NCBI RefSeq assembly: GCF_001550135.1
Contig: NZ_LRUE01000001.1
Span: 62,001-126,000, forward strand
Length of the DNA stretch: 64,000 nucleotides
Source of the DNA: Pseudoalteromonas shioyasakiensis
GTDB taxonomy: Bacteria > Pseudomonadota > Gammaproteobacteria > Enterobacterales > Alteromonadaceae
Reading direction: 5' to 3'
Shown: one piece after another, positions 22,396 through 32,405 of the stretch
Layout of the letters: every line of letters starts with the position of its first letter
Position numbering within the stretch: the first letter of the stretch is position 1
Translations under genes and position numbers: made by a program
The notes under the pieces: generated by a model
What the model was told of the DNA's origin: nothing
Database searches by the model: none
What the model saw: the letters and a program-made list of their open reading frames with translations, nothing else

Positions 22396-24765
22396 ATGCC
22401 TAAGAGTTTAGACGCTGCTTTTGCACTTGAGGTCAAAACAGACCAACTACATATTATTAATCAGTTCTCATCATCTGTGATGCAATTAGACACAGTTGAA
22501 GAATTGTTAGAGTATGTCACATCAGAAGTGGTAAGCCGCCTAGGTTTTAAAGAGTGTGTTATTTATCTAGCCGATGACAAAACTCGCACCCTCAAAGAAA
22601 TGGCGTCTATTGGCACAGCAAGCAGCCACGATACTTACCATATCGACCGTACAGAAATTAGCTTTGATCAAGGTATTACGGGGTATGTCGCAAGCACTGG
22701 TAAACCGTTAATGATTGGCGATGTCAGTGAAGACCCGCGTTATATCGCTGACTCTCGCCCTGCTCTTTCTGAGCTTTGCGTACCATTAGTTTATAAAGAA
22801 AAAGTACTGGGTGTCATTGACTGTGAGCACCCGCAAAAAGATTACTACAACGACGCCCATTTAGAGATTTTATCAACAGTGGCGCATCTATTAAGTGCCA
22901 AGATAAATCAGGTTCGCACCGTAGAAGATTTACAGCAAACCGTTATGCAGTTAAACGATGCACAAAAGCTAGAGCGCTCGATGCTGCAAATAGCCAATCT
23001 AACTTATCAATCGAGCGAGCTAGATAGTTTCTTCGAATCTTTACATGGTATTATTACCTCTTTACTTAGAGCAGATAACTTCTTCATTGGCCTGTATGAT
23101 AAGCAGCTCGATGTGCTTGATTTGGTTTACATTATCGAAGAAGGCGTGCGTTCTAACGCCCATAAAAAAATATCAAAAGAACAATTAAAAGATACTGCAT
23201 CTTATTATTTATTAAACATCGACCAATCTTTACTTTTCACGAAAGAAGAATTTCAACAGCACATTGATGCGGGTCATTTTAAAATGGTTGGTCGCCAGGC
23301 CGAGTCTTGGCTAGGTGTGCCATTTAAAGTAAATGAGCGTATAAGCGGTGTCATTGCCGTACAAAGTTACAGTAAAAGCTATCACTATGACGAACATGAC
23401 CGTGCTTTACTTACGTATGTGAGCCGTCAAATTAGCATGGCGATAGACCGTCAATTATCAAGACAAGAGCTTGAGCACCGCGCTCTTCACGACGAATTAA
23501 CCGGCCTTGCCAATCGCTCGTTATTAATAGAGCGTATTAAACATGCGATCCTTCGCCTTGCAAGAGCTGATAAGCGCAATCAACATGCCCTGCTCTATCT
23601 AGACTTTGACCGCTTTAAGAGTATCAATGACTCATTAGGCCATGAGGTTGGCGACCACTTTTTGGTCAAAATCTGTGAGTTGATCTTAGGTACTATTCGC
23701 AATACGGATACTTTTGCCCGTTTAGGGGGCGATGAGTTTGCCATCTTTATGGAAAACATCACCGATAAACAACAAATTAATGATGCTCTAGATCGCATTC
23801 AACAGGTACTATCAGAGCCTCTCAATATTGACGGCCACCTATTGCAAGCATCTACCAGTATAGGCGTTGCCTTTTGTGAAAGCAGTCGCGACCAAGCTTA
23901 TAAGCTATTACAACATGCCGATGCAGCAATGTACGAGGCAAAGTCATCTGGCCGTGGTAAGGTTAAGTTTTTCAACAATACCATGCGAAAAAAACTTAAA
24001 AATCATGCTGATATAGAAAATGATTTACAGCATGGTATTGAGCATGACGATTTTGAGCTTTACTACCAGCCAATTTTTACAATTCAAGACACAAGAGTTG
24101 TAGGTTTTGAAGCACTTGTACGCTGGCACCACCCAAGTAAAGGCTTTGTCTCGCCAAATGATTTTATTCCGGTTGCAGAAGATACAGGGCAAATTATCAA
24201 TCTAGATTTACATTTGCTTGAGCTTGCTGCAAAGCAAATCGCAAAGTGGACAAGTGAAGGTAAAGCATTTGGCAGAATCACCGTGAATGTATCATCGCGT
24301 CATTTTGCGAGCCTTGATTTTGTAGCGCAAATACATTCCTTATACAAACAATATAAATTGCCACTTGGCTCACTATGCTTAGAAATCACCGAGTCTGGCC
24401 TTATTGGCAATTTAGAGCTGGCAACAAAAATCATTAAGGGCCTTGAACCTCTTGAAGTGAAACTGTGTTTAGATGACTTTGGTACAGGCTACTCAGCGCT
24501 TGGTTATTTACACCAATTACCGATTCACATAATGAAAATTGATAAAAGTTTCATTGACCACTTGAACAAAGCGCATAACCCCTTGGTTGATGCCATTTTA
24601 TCATTAGCACAATCGTTAAAACTCGATGTCGTTGCTGAAGGGATTGAAACAGAAAAACAATTGGCAATCCTAAAACAAACTCAATGTAAGTTTGGTCAAG
24701 GCTTCTTAAAAGCGAAACCTATGCCAGCCAGTGAAGCAGAAAAAGTCATCTCTCACGGCCTATAA
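22396..24765 (+). CDS. GAF-GAF-GGDEF-EAL cyclic-di-GMP protein
   Basis: A 789-residue cytoplasmic signalling protein with two GAF-like sensor domains (~20-155 and ~190-355), a GGDEF diguanylate cyclase domain (~365-530, intact GGDEF at 444-448 after RLG) and an EAL phosphodiesterase domain (~545-785, EALVRW at 572-577, DDFGTGYSAL, ETEKQL). Both catalytic motifs are intact, so it may be bifunctional with GAF ligands setting the balance. There are no membrane helices. It is monocistronic, divergent from pyrC, and ends at a bidirectional terminator shared with fadE. Confidence 0.95.
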   Translation: MPKSLDAAFALEVKTDQLHIINQFSSSVMQLDTVEELLEYVTSEVVSRLGFKECVIYLADDKTRTLKEMASIGTASSHDTYHIDRTEISFDQGITGYVASTGKPLMIGDVSEDPRYIADSRPALSELCVPLVYKEKVLGVIDCEHPQKDYYNDAHLEILSTVAHLLSAKINQVRTVEDLQQTVMQLNDAQKLERSMLQIANLTYQSSELDSFFESLHGIITSLLRADNFFIGLYDKQLDVLDLVYIIEEGVRSNAHKKISKEQLKDTASYYLLNIDQSLLFTKEEFQQHIDAGHFKMVGRQAESWLGVPFKVNERISGVIAVQSYSKSYHYDEHDRALLTYVSRQISMAIDRQLSRQELEHRALHDELTGLANRSLLIERIKHAILRLARADKRNQHALLYLDFDRFKSINDSLGHEVGDHFLVKICELILGTIRNTDTFARLGGDEFAIFMENITDKQQINDALDRIQQVLSEPLNIDGHLLQASTSIGVAFCESSRDQAYKLLQHADAAMYEAKSSGRGKVKFFNNTMRKKLKNHADIENDLQHGIEHDDFELYYQPIFTIQDTRVVGFEALVRWHHPSKGFVSPNDFIPVAEDTGQIINLDLHLLELAAKQIAKWTSEGKAFGRITVNVSSRHFASLDFVAQIHSLYKQYKLPLGSLCLEITESGLIGNLELATKIIKGLEPLEVKLCLDDFGTGYSALGYLHQLPIHIMKIDKSFIDHLNKAHNPLVDAILSLAQSLKLDVVAEGIETEKQLAILKQTQCKFGQGFLKAKPMPASEAEKVISHGL

Positions 24766-24778
24766 TGCTAATATAAAA

Positions 24779-24800
24779 AAGCCTTGCAAATGCAAGGCTT
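24779..24800. terminator. Bidirectional terminator between the GGDEF-EAL gene and fadE
   Basis: 10-bp stem AAGCCTTGCA/TGCAAGGCTT with a two-base centre, flanked by an A-run on the left and T-rich sequence on the right. It lies between two converging genes. Confidence 0.8.
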
Positions 24801-24824
24801 AGTTTGTTTATACTTTACAAAAAG

Positions 24825-27104
24825 TTACAGCTCGCCAGATGCAAAGTTATCAACGGCTATCGCTTGTTTACGTAGCTCATTGGCTTGGTTCATGCGCTCT
24901 GCAACGGTTTCGTTAATCAAGTTTTTCTCTGCCGCTGCGGCAATTGCGCCCTCGAGTTCAAGGTTTTTAGCAATAGTGCCTTCTTTTTGCCATTTACGAA
25001 GCTGCTTAAAGTCTTCATGGGTATCAATCATGGCTAAAAAGGCATTTTCCATTACACCAGTCCCTGCATTTTCATCGACATAACAAAGGTGGGTTAATCT
25101 GTCCCTAAAGACCCCTGGTTTGCTCATGTGCTCACACATTGTTTGGGCTAACTCATCACTTGGACGGTGGTAATGATTACCTAGTGGGAACACAATACGT
25201 TTTAGTAAGAAATTAATTACTGGATTAGAGAAATTTTTAAAGAAGCCGTCGAATGCCTGACCAATGCAGAATAACGAATGCTCAACAGCATATTGCACAA
25301 ATGGTAGGTCAGCTTGCTGACGCCCTTCATCTTCGTAGCGTTTCAGTACACATGAAGCAAGATACAAGTGGCTAAGCACATCACCTAAACGTGCCGAAAT
25401 CATCTCTTTGCGTTTTAACTCACCACCTAATACTAACATCGCAACATCAGTACAAAACGCTAGACCACGACTCATGCGGCTTAACTGTTTGTAGTAAACA
25501 GTGGTTGCGCCACATACAGGGGCTTTAGCGAAGTAACTGCGCGTTAAACCGTGCACAAATGCCATACCTGCATTACTACCTGCAAATAAAATATGTTGCA
25601 GCAGTAATGAGTCAAATTCTTTTAAGGCAACATCATGGTCTTCCATTGCTGCTGCTTCCATTTCTTTTAAAACAAACGGATGACAGCGAGTAGCGCCTTG
25701 ACCAAAGATCATCAAGTTACGAGTAAGAATGTTTGCACCTTCAACGGTAATCGATACCGGGATCCCCATATAGCCATGGGCTAAATAGTTATTTGGCCCG
25801 ACTTGAATACCTTTACCAGAATGAATGTCCATAGCATCATTCATTACTGTACGACCCATTTCAGTCATATGGTACTTAGCTATAGCGGTAACCACAGACG
25901 GACTCAATTTTAAGTCAATCGCCCCTGCGGTCATTAGCCTTGCTGATTCTAAGGTGTAAGTTAATCCACCAATACGTGCCAATGCCTCTTGGACACCCTC
26001 AAATTGGCCAATCGACACACCAAATTGTTGGCGTACGGTTGCATAGGCTGATGTCATTCTTGAAGCCAAATGGCCAGTTGCTGTACTAAGTGCCGGTAAC
26101 GAAATACCTCGACCTGCACTTAAACATTCAACTAACATGCGCCAGCCTCGACCAGCGCCCTTTTCGCCACCGATGATCCAATCAAGTGGAATAAACACAT
26201 CTTTACCGTATGTTGTGCCATTCATAAATGCCATGTTTAACGGGTAATGACGCTCACCTGTTTGCACACCTTCGTGATCAGTTGGAATAAGCGCACACGT
26301 AATGCCAAGCTCTTTTTTATCACCTAATAAGCCCTCAGGATCGTACATTTTAAATGCTAGACCCAACACTGTGGCAATGGGTGCAAGGGTGATATAACGT
26401 TTTGACCAGTTAAGTTTTAAGCCAATCACTTCCTCACCGTTATGCATGCCCTTACAAACTACGCCAGTATCAGGAATACTGCCTGCATCAGAGCCAGCCT
26501 CAGGGCCCGTTAATGCAAAACAAGGCACGTCATCACCCTTAGCCAGGCTTGGCAACCAACGCTCTTGTTGCTCGGTAGTACCATAGTGAAGGAGTAATTC
26601 ACCTGGACCTAAACTATTGGGGACCATTACGGTAACCGCAGCGGTTAAGCTCTTAGTAGCAATTTTCGAAACGATGGTTGAATTTGCAATCGCCGAAAAC
26701 TCGCGACCACCAAATTTTTCAGGAATGATTAACGCAAAAAATCCTTCTTTTTTTAGGTAGTCCCACACTTCTTTTGGTAGGTCTTTATCTTTTTGCACAA
26801 TTTGATAATCATCAAGCATGGCTAACAAGGTTTCGACCTGCTCGCTCATAAATGCGCGTTCTTTTTCGCTAAGTTCAGGTTTAGGGAAACGATGCAGTTT
26901 TTGCCAATCTGGGTTACCACTGAATAATTCACCATCCCACCAAACATCACCTGCTTCCATAGCTTCACGTTCTGTTTGCGATAACGGCGGCAAAACTTTT
27001 TTAAACATACTAAACGTAGGTCGTGTGACAAGATTGAGGCGAATGTCTTTCACCGCAAAAATTACAATCACAGCAACCAGTAACAGAATGATTACGGTCG
27101 TCAT
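24825..27104 (-). CDS. fadE: FadE-type acyl-CoA dehydrogenase (first paralogue)
   Basis: A 759-residue FAD-dependent acyl-CoA dehydrogenase catalysing the first step of fatty-acid beta-oxidation. It is slightly shorter than E. coli FadE (814) because the N-terminal membrane part is a single helix (VIILLLVAVIVIFAV). Conserved stretches include [60 protein letters not shown] and HSGKGIQVGPNNYL. A second, longer paralogue is encoded at 59288. No FadR-like site was found upstream of this copy. Confidence 0.93.
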   Translation of the reverse strand: MTTVIILLLVAVIVIFAVKDIRLNLVTRPTFSMFKKVLPPLSQTEREAMEAGDVWWDGELFSGNPDWQKLHRFPKPELSEKERAFMSEQVETLLAMLDDYQIVQKDKDLPKEVWDYLKKEGFFALIIPEKFGGREFSAIANSTIVSKIATKSLTAAVTVMVPNSLGPGELLLHYGTTEQQERWLPSLAKGDDVPCFALTGPEAGSDAGSIPDTGVVCKGMHNGEEVIGLKLNWSKRYITLAPIATVLGLAFKMYDPEGLLGDKKELGITCALIPTDHEGVQTGERHYPLNMAFMNGTTYGKDVFIPLDWIIGGEKGAGRGWRMLVECLSAGRGISLPALSTATGHLASRMTSAYATVRQQFGVSIGQFEGVQEALARIGGLTYTLESARLMTAGAIDLKLSPSVVTAIAKYHMTEMGRTVMNDAMDIHSGKGIQVGPNNYLAHGYMGIPVSITVEGANILTRNLMIFGQGATRCHPFVLKEMEAAAMEDHDVALKEFDSLLLQHILFAGSNAGMAFVHGLTRSYFAKAPVCGATTVYYKQLSRMSRGLAFCTDVAMLVLGGELKRKEMISARLGDVLSHLYLASCVLKRYEDEGRQQADLPFVQYAVEHSLFCIGQAFDGFFKNFSNPVINFLLKRIVFPLGNHYHRPSDELAQTMCEHMSKPGVFRDRLTHLCYVDENAGTGVMENAFLAMIDTHEDFKQLRKWQKEGTIAKNLELEGAIAAAAEKNLINETVAERMNQANELRKQAIAVDNFASGEL

Positions 27105-27272
27105 TGTGCAATCCTTTTATTTTAATTAACTGCTTCAAGTATGACTGATCGTGCCATAAATACAACGTAAGCAGCTCTTACTTAGGTTGTTTTCGGCTAG
27201 GCAGTTTGTTGTTTACTAAGACACTGCTATTATGCATGGGCAATAAATAACAATAAACTTCTAGGGAACGTT

Positions 27273-29123
27273 ATGAAAAAGACTCCATTTAAGCTCAGCA
27301 TCAGCGCGCTTATGGTCGCAAGTGCACTAGCACTTACTGGCTGTAATGATGACACTGCGAGCACTAAAACAACGACTGCTGAAGTCAAAACAAGCCAAGT
27401 TACCGCACAAGATGCCGATAAATTTATCGCCGCTACTGAAAAAGAATTAAGCGCGCTTTATTTAGAAGCAAGCCGTGCTGAATGGATTTATGCCAACTTC
27501 ATTACCCATGATACTGCGGAACTATCTGCTGAAGTAAATCGCAAGATGACCGAAGCCGTTGTTCGCCTTGCTAATGAAGCTGCAAAATTCGATAGTTTAG
27601 AGCTAGACTACGATGCGCGTCGTAAACTCGATAAACTTAAACTAGCGCTTACGTTACCTGCACCACAAGATGCTGAAAAAACAGCTAAGCTCTCACAATT
27701 AGTGGCTGAGCTAGGGGGTATTTATGGTAAAGGTAAATACTGTAAAGAAGATGGTAGCTGTTTAAGCCTTGGCGACATGACCGCTAAAATGGCAACGAGC
27801 CGTGATTACAATGAATTGCTTGATTTATGGCAAGGTTGGCGTCAAGTTTCAAAACCTATGCGCCCGCTTTATGAGCAACAAGTTGCACTCACCAATGAAG
27901 GTGCAAAAGAGCTAGGTTATGCAGATACAGGTGCTATGTGGCGTAGTAAATACGACATGCCAGCCGATGATTTTGCAAAAGAACTTGACCGTATTTGGGG
28001 CCAAGTTAAACCGCTTTATGATTCATTACATTGTCATGTTCGTGCCAAGCTAGGTGAAAAATATGGCGAAGATAAAGTACCACAAGACCAGCCTATCCCT
28101 GCACACCTACTAGGTAATATGTGGGCACAAACGTGGGGTAACATTTACGATGTTGTTGCACCAGAAAATGCCGATCCTGGTTATGACGTAACAGAACTAT
28201 TAGCTGAGCACGATTACGACGAACTTAAAATGGTACGTGGCGCCGAGAAGTTCTTTACATCAATGGGCTTTGCGCCATTGCCAGATACCTTCTATGAGCG
28301 CTCACTATTCACTAAACCACAAGATCGTGACGTACAGTGCCATGCGTCAGCTTGGAATATTGATAGCAAAGACGACCTACGTATTAAGATGTGTATTCAA
28401 CGCACAGGTGAAGAATTCTCTGTTATCCACCATGAGTTAGGCCATAACTTCTATCAACGCGCGTACAACACGCAGCCTATTTATTATCAAGAAAGTGCGA
28501 ACGATGGTTTCCACGAAGCGATTGGTGACACCATTGCTCTTTCTGTAACGCCAGGTTATTTAAAAGAAATTGGTTTATTAGATGAAGTGCCTGATGAATC
28601 AAAAGATATCGGCCTATTAATGAAAATGGCATTAGACAAAGTAGCATTTATCCCATTTGGTTTATTAGTAGACCAATGGCGCTGGAAAGTTTTCTCAGGT
28701 GAAGTAACACCAGAGAACTACAACAAAGCGTGGTGGGAATTACGTGAAAAATACCAAGGTGTACAAGCGCCTATCGCACGTAGCGAAGCAGACTTCGATC
28801 CAGGTGCTAAGTATCACGTACCAGGCAACACGCCTTACACACGTTATTTCTTAGCGCACATTTTACAATTCGACTTCCACAGAAGTTTATGTGAAATTGC
28901 CGGTAACGAAGAAGCGATTCACCGTTGTTCTGTATACAACTCTGCTGAGGCAGGTGAAAAACTAAATGCTATGTTAGAAATGGGCTCAAGCCGCCCATGG
29001 CAAGAAGCTCTTGCTACTATCACTGGTAAAGAAGAAATGGATGCAACAGCAATCTTAGATTACTTTGCACCGTTACAAAAATACCTTGATGAGCAAAATG
29101 AAGGCCGCCAGTGCGGTTGGTAA
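27273..29123 (+). CDS. M2-family zinc peptidyl-dipeptidase lipoprotein (ACE-like)
   Basis: A 616-residue M2 metallopeptidase, related to angiotensin-converting enzyme, which removes dipeptides from peptide C-termini. The N-terminus is a lipoprotein signal (ISALMVASALALTG-C). The catalytic HHELGH places the HEXXH at residues 387-391, with the third ligand in ESANDGFHEAIGD downstream. The C-terminal part carries the expected YHVPGNTPYTRYFLAHILQFDFH. It should act in the periplasm. It is monocistronic and ends in a strong terminator. Confidence 0.95.
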   Translation: MKKTPFKLSISALMVASALALTGCNDDTASTKTTTAEVKTSQVTAQDADKFIAATEKELSALYLEASRAEWIYANFITHDTAELSAEVNRKMTEAVVRLANEAAKFDSLELDYDARRKLDKLKLALTLPAPQDAEKTAKLSQLVAELGGIYGKGKYCKEDGSCLSLGDMTAKMATSRDYNELLDLWQGWRQVSKPMRPLYEQQVALTNEGAKELGYADTGAMWRSKYDMPADDFAKELDRIWGQVKPLYDSLHCHVRAKLGEKYGEDKVPQDQPIPAHLLGNMWAQTWGNIYDVVAPENADPGYDVTELLAEHDYDELKMVRGAEKFFTSMGFAPLPDTFYERSLFTKPQDRDVQCHASAWNIDSKDDLRIKMCIQRTGEEFSVIHHELGHNFYQRAYNTQPIYYQESANDGFHEAIGDTIALSVTPGYLKEIGLLDEVPDESKDIGLLMKMALDKVAFIPFGLLVDQWRWKVFSGEVTPENYNKAWWELREKYQGVQAPIARSEADFDPGAKYHVPGNTPYTRYFLAHILQFDFHRSLCEIAGNEEAIHRCSVYNSAEAGEKLNAMLEMGSSRPWQEALATITGKEEMDATAILDYFAPLQKYLDEQNEGRQCGW

Positions 29124-29134
29124 TGATAAAAACG

Positions 29135-29161
29135 AAAAAGCCCGCATAATGCGGGCTTTTT
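29135..29161. terminator. Bidirectional terminator after the M2 peptidase
   Basis: 12-bp stem AAAAAGCCCGCA/TGCGGGCTTTTT with a TAA loop between two converging genes. Confidence 0.9.
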
Positions 29162-29180
29162 TATATCATCAACTTAATAA

Positions 29181-29969
29181 TTAAAACTGTAAGCTTACGT
29201 TTGCAAAGTATGCATCGTAGTCTGAGTCATCCCAGTTGTTTGCATAACCTGCTTTTAAACCAACGTTTTTGTTAAAGAAGTGCTGTGCACCAAAGCTGTA
29301 GTCATCTTCTTTGTTAAACGTTACAAATGCTGACGTTGCTTTAGAGAAGTAGTAGTTAGAACCTAGTTCCCAAGAGCTACCGCTATCGTCTGTATCTGAG
29401 ATTGTACCTTCAATTGTTAGGTAGTTACCTTGTTGAAGATCCATGAAGTATTTTGCATTTACTGCACGGTAATCAAACTCATCGTCAGCTGTGAATGTGA
29501 AACCTAAGTAATCAGTGCTGTTAAGCTGGTGATTGTACTTAAGGTCAAACATTACAGTGTTATCGCCGTCTTCTACGTCGATAAATGTCGCTTTAAGAAG
29601 AAGGTTAGGATTAAAGAAGTAACCTGCAGACACATTGAATAAATCAGTATCTGAACCGTAATCGTAGTTGCTGTAACCCGCACCAAATACAAAATCTTGT
29701 ACGAAGTATTCACCACCGATGTTAGTTACATCACCAAAGTCATCATCTGCGTACGAACCAAATACGTTGGTTGTTCTGTTGATGTATTCAAACTGGTCGT
29801 ATGGACCCATTGTTTTCTTTGGCGCGAAGTAATACGTTGAATCAACACTTACTGTGTCGTTGCCATCGGTGTCCATGTATCCTAAATGGCTGATTGATTG
29901 GTAACTATCCGCAGCAGTCGCGGCAGTTGACAGAAGCATACTCGAAATAATAACTGCTAACTTTTTCAT
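29181..29969 (-). CDS. Putative outer-membrane beta-barrel (porin-like) protein
   Basis: A 262-residue exported protein: signal peptide KKLAVIISSMLLSTAATAA-D, then alternating polar/hydrophobic strands rich in Tyr, Asp and Gly, ending in ANVSLQF with the terminal Phe required for Bam-dependent insertion. Its putative-porin type is common in Alteromonadales, but the substrate is unknown. It is monocistronic, with a 220-base upstream spacer that should hold its promoter. Confidence 0.85.
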   Translation of the reverse strand: MKKLAVIISSMLLSTAATAADSYQSISHLGYMDTDGNDTVSVDSTYYFAPKKTMGPYDQFEYINRTTNVFGSYADDDFGDVTNIGGEYFVQDFVFGAGYSNYDYGSDTDLFNVSAGYFFNPNLLLKATFIDVEDGDNTVMFDLKYNHQLNSTDYLGFTFTADDEFDYRAVNAKYFMDLQQGNYLTIEGTISDTDDSGSSWELGSNYYFSKATSAFVTFNKEDDYSFGAQHFFNKNVGLKAGYANNWDDSDYDAYFANVSLQF

Positions 29970-30189
29970 AAACAGATTTCCCTATTAACATTGTTTCATT
30001 GCTGTTGAAAACTAGCCTGATGGCTAAGTTGGGCACATGCTAACGTGAGAAAACTGAATGAAAACTTAACTAAGCATTTGTTTTTACTTGATTAATTGTA
30101 ATAAAGTGTCGGCAAATGTAAAGAAAAAGTTGGCCGAAACTTGCGTCTCTAAACCAACTTTTAGTGAAAAAATAAAGCTTGTCAGTACC

Positions 30190-30564
30190 TTATAAAGCAA
30201 ACTGGCTTATAATTCTATAAACCTCATTAATGTTATCTCCTGCTTTAAAGTCTTTACTGATTGGCGTTGGATCTGAACCAACCCAAATTTTTAGTTCAGC
30301 ATCAAGGTCAAAATGCCCAGCACTCTCTTTACTAAACTTAGTAATTTTTGAGTAAGCAATACTCAGCATTTCAACTTTAGAACCAGTAACACCTTGTTTA
30401 TCAATAATAATTAATCTTTTATTGGTAAAGATGAACATATCACGAATGACTTTATAGGCTTTTTGTACTGTTTCACCATCAATCAAGGTATTAGCAAGCA
30501 GCTCTTCTAAATCATCGTTATCGACTTCACTTGCGTTACCCATTAATCCGCTTAATAGACCCAT
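30190..30564 (-). CDS. Bacterial PH-domain protein
   Basis: A 124-residue protein of the bacterial pleckstrin-homology type: the core KVIRDMFIFTNKRLIIIDKQGVTGSKVEMLSIAYSKIT is characteristic, as is the final helix DNINEVYRIISQF. No signal or membrane helix. It lies two bases after the ABC ATPase gene, so it belongs to the exporter operon, although a link between PH-domain protein and transporter is inference only. Confidence 0.85.
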   Translation of the reverse strand: MGLLSGLMGNASEVDNDDLEELLANTLIDGETVQKAYKVIRDMFIFTNKRLIIIDKQGVTGSKVEMLSIAYSKITKFSKESAGHFDLDAELKIWVGSDPTPISKDFKAGDNINEVYRIISQFAL

Positions 30565-30566
30565 AA

Positions 30567-31475
30567 TTAGCTCTCCTTATGAAAAATTTGGTTTTCGAGT
30601 GTGTGACCATTTACCAGTTGACGATACTGCCAACCTTGTTGATAACAAAAGTGTAGAAGATTGATATCAAAAGGCTCAGCGGTTTTTTCAAACTCGATCA
30701 CATATTCTTTTGCTTGGCTCATATAAACATGATGTACATGGGCAAGGCCAGCAAGCTTTGCTTCTACATCATCATATTGTTGATTTAACTGCAGCGTAAT
30801 AAAGTGTTTATTATCCTGCGTGCTAGAACGGGCTTGATGCTCACTTAACACCCCTTTATCAAGGTGTAACACCTGAGAGCATAATCGCTCAAGCTCAGTT
30901 AAGTCATGGGAGCTTAAAATAAATGTTGCTTCGTTACTTAAAGAACTTACCAGCTCCCTTACCTCACGAGCATGAATTGGATCAAGGCCTGCAGTTGCTT
31001 CATCAAGCATCACTATTTCAGGTGAACCAATTAATGCCTGTGCAATCGTCACTCGCTTACGCATACCATGAGAAAGGTCATCCGGTCGCTGCTTAGCCAC
31101 TTCTGACAAACCAACGAGCTCTAAAACACGAGCCGTTTCTTTTTTACGAACCGCACCACTGAGCCCTTGTAATTGACCATAAAAGTTAAGTTGATGTGCA
31201 ATACTAAAACGAGGATCAAGCTGGGCATCTTGCGGTAACGCGGTTAGCTTACCGAATAACGCCGCACTGCCTGGGGTATACCCCATTACCGATAGTTTTC
31301 CTGAGCTAGGTAAAATATAGCCACATAACAAACTGAATAACGTTGTTTTACCTGCACCATTAGGACCAACTAGCGCTACCGGCGCTCCTTTGTTTATCTC
31401 AAAGTTGACGTTATCGAGCGCTCGTTTAGCCCCATAGTTTTTTGACAAGCCTTGTGCTTGAATTAAAACGGTCAT
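30567..31475 (-). CDS. ABC transporter ATP-binding protein
   Basis: A 302-residue ATPase with Walker A GPNGAGKTT, Q-loop LPQDAQLD, signature LSHGMRKRVTIAQAL, Walker B IVMLDEAT and the switch His in LSSHDLTE. The type is that of small two-gene exporters (NatA/CcmA-like), with a ~90-residue C-terminal extension. The start overlaps the end of the permease gene by four bases. Confidence 0.95.
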   Translation of the reverse strand: MTVLIQAQGLSKNYGAKRALDNVNFEINKGAPVALVGPNGAGKTTLFSLLCGYILPSSGKLSVMGYTPGSAALFGKLTALPQDAQLDPRFSIAHQLNFYGQLQGLSGAVRKKETARVLELVGLSEVAKQRPDDLSHGMRKRVTIAQALIGSPEIVMLDEATAGLDPIHAREVRELVSSLSNEATFILSSHDLTELERLCSQVLHLDKGVLSEHQARSSTQDNKHFITLQLNQQYDDVEAKLAGLAHVHHVYMSQAKEYVIEFEKTAEPFDINLLHFCYQQGWQYRQLVNGHTLENQIFHKES

Positions 31476-32290
31476 AATGAGCTCCTTGCAAAAATTCGTT
31501 CACCAGCAACCAGTAACACTGAAGTTTGTAAAAGTGGTAAACCAAGAGCCAATGTGACACCTGCACGCTGACCTGCCATTAAATCAAGTTGATAGCCCGG
31601 AAATATGTAATTTAAAACCTCAAATGCAGGCCATTGCCATGTTAGTAAGCCAATCACAATATTACCGCCAGCAAAGAACAAAATAGCCAATACAAATGCA
31701 AGACGCGATGAACGGGCAAATGTATTTAAAAAGCTCATCAAAGCAATAAATGGCATAACCGCAACAAGCAAATAAAATAACAACATAAAGCTTCGCGATA
31801 AGCCAGAAAGCAGCAAACTTGGCTCACGATAGCCAAGCATTGCAACCGTTGCCATCAAGGTAACAAACAACAATGCTGCTAAAATGAGTAGCTGCCCTAA
31901 AAAGCGGCCAATGATAATTTCTGAACGAGTGGCTCTAAGTGATAAAAAGCGTAACGTACCTCGTTGTCTGTCGCCCACTGTTTGGTCACTACATAGAAAC
32001 AAACAAAAGCTTGGGAAACTAAATAGAGCAATCAGCCAATAAACGGCAAGTTCAGATTCAGGCCAATCAAGTAATTTACTGATGCCAATGGCGCCAAATG
32101 CTTGCCGAGCAAAGTCGGCAAAATCAGGTGAGCTAATCAAGGTCACAGATTGGGCAATGGGATAGCGTAAAATAAGTAGCCAACAAATGGCAAAAGCGGC
32201 AACCGCCAACAAACCACGTTTGGTCAGAAATAGTCGTACCAGCTCAAATTGGGCAATTTGTGCAAGACGTTTAGGATGTAACTGCGTCAC
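31472..32290 (-). CDS. ABC transporter permease (ABC-2 type)
   Basis: A 272-residue integral membrane protein with about six helices, e.g. GLLAVAAFAICWLLIL, ALFSFPSFCLFLC, LLILAALLFVTLMATVAML, LLFYLLVAVMPFIALMSFL, LAFVLAILFFAGGNIVIGLL and a last one near the C-terminus. The cytoplasmic GDRQRGTLRFLSLRATRSEIIIGR segment is typical of ABC-2 permeases. It is the first gene of the operon permease-ATPase-PH protein; substrate unknown. Confidence 0.92.
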   Translation of the reverse strand: MTQLHPKRLAQIAQFELVRLFLTKRGLLAVAAFAICWLLILRYPIAQSVTLISSPDFADFARQAFGAIGISKLLDWPESELAVYWLIALFSFPSFCLFLCSDQTVGDRQRGTLRFLSLRATRSEIIIGRFLGQLLILAALLFVTLMATVAMLGYREPSLLLSGLSRSFMLLFYLLVAVMPFIALMSFLNTFARSSRLAFVLAILFFAGGNIVIGLLTWQWPAFEVLNYIFPGYQLDLMAGQRAGVTLALGLPLLQTSVLLVAGERIFARSSL

Positions 32291-32359
32291 TCATAATCCT
32301 TAATGAATTTTATTATTAGAATTACACTAAGTTGAAACAGCTTGAATTACCAGAAAAAA

Positions 32360-32380
32360 AAGACCCGACAAGCGGGTCTT
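32360..32380 (-). terminator. Terminator of metC
   Basis: 8-bp stem AAGACCCG/CGGGTCTT with loop ACAAG and an A-run on the plus strand (U-run in the metC transcript), 26 bases after the metC stop. Confidence 0.8.
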
Positions 32381-32405
32381 ATGTAACAAAGTATAAACTT
32401 TTAAC

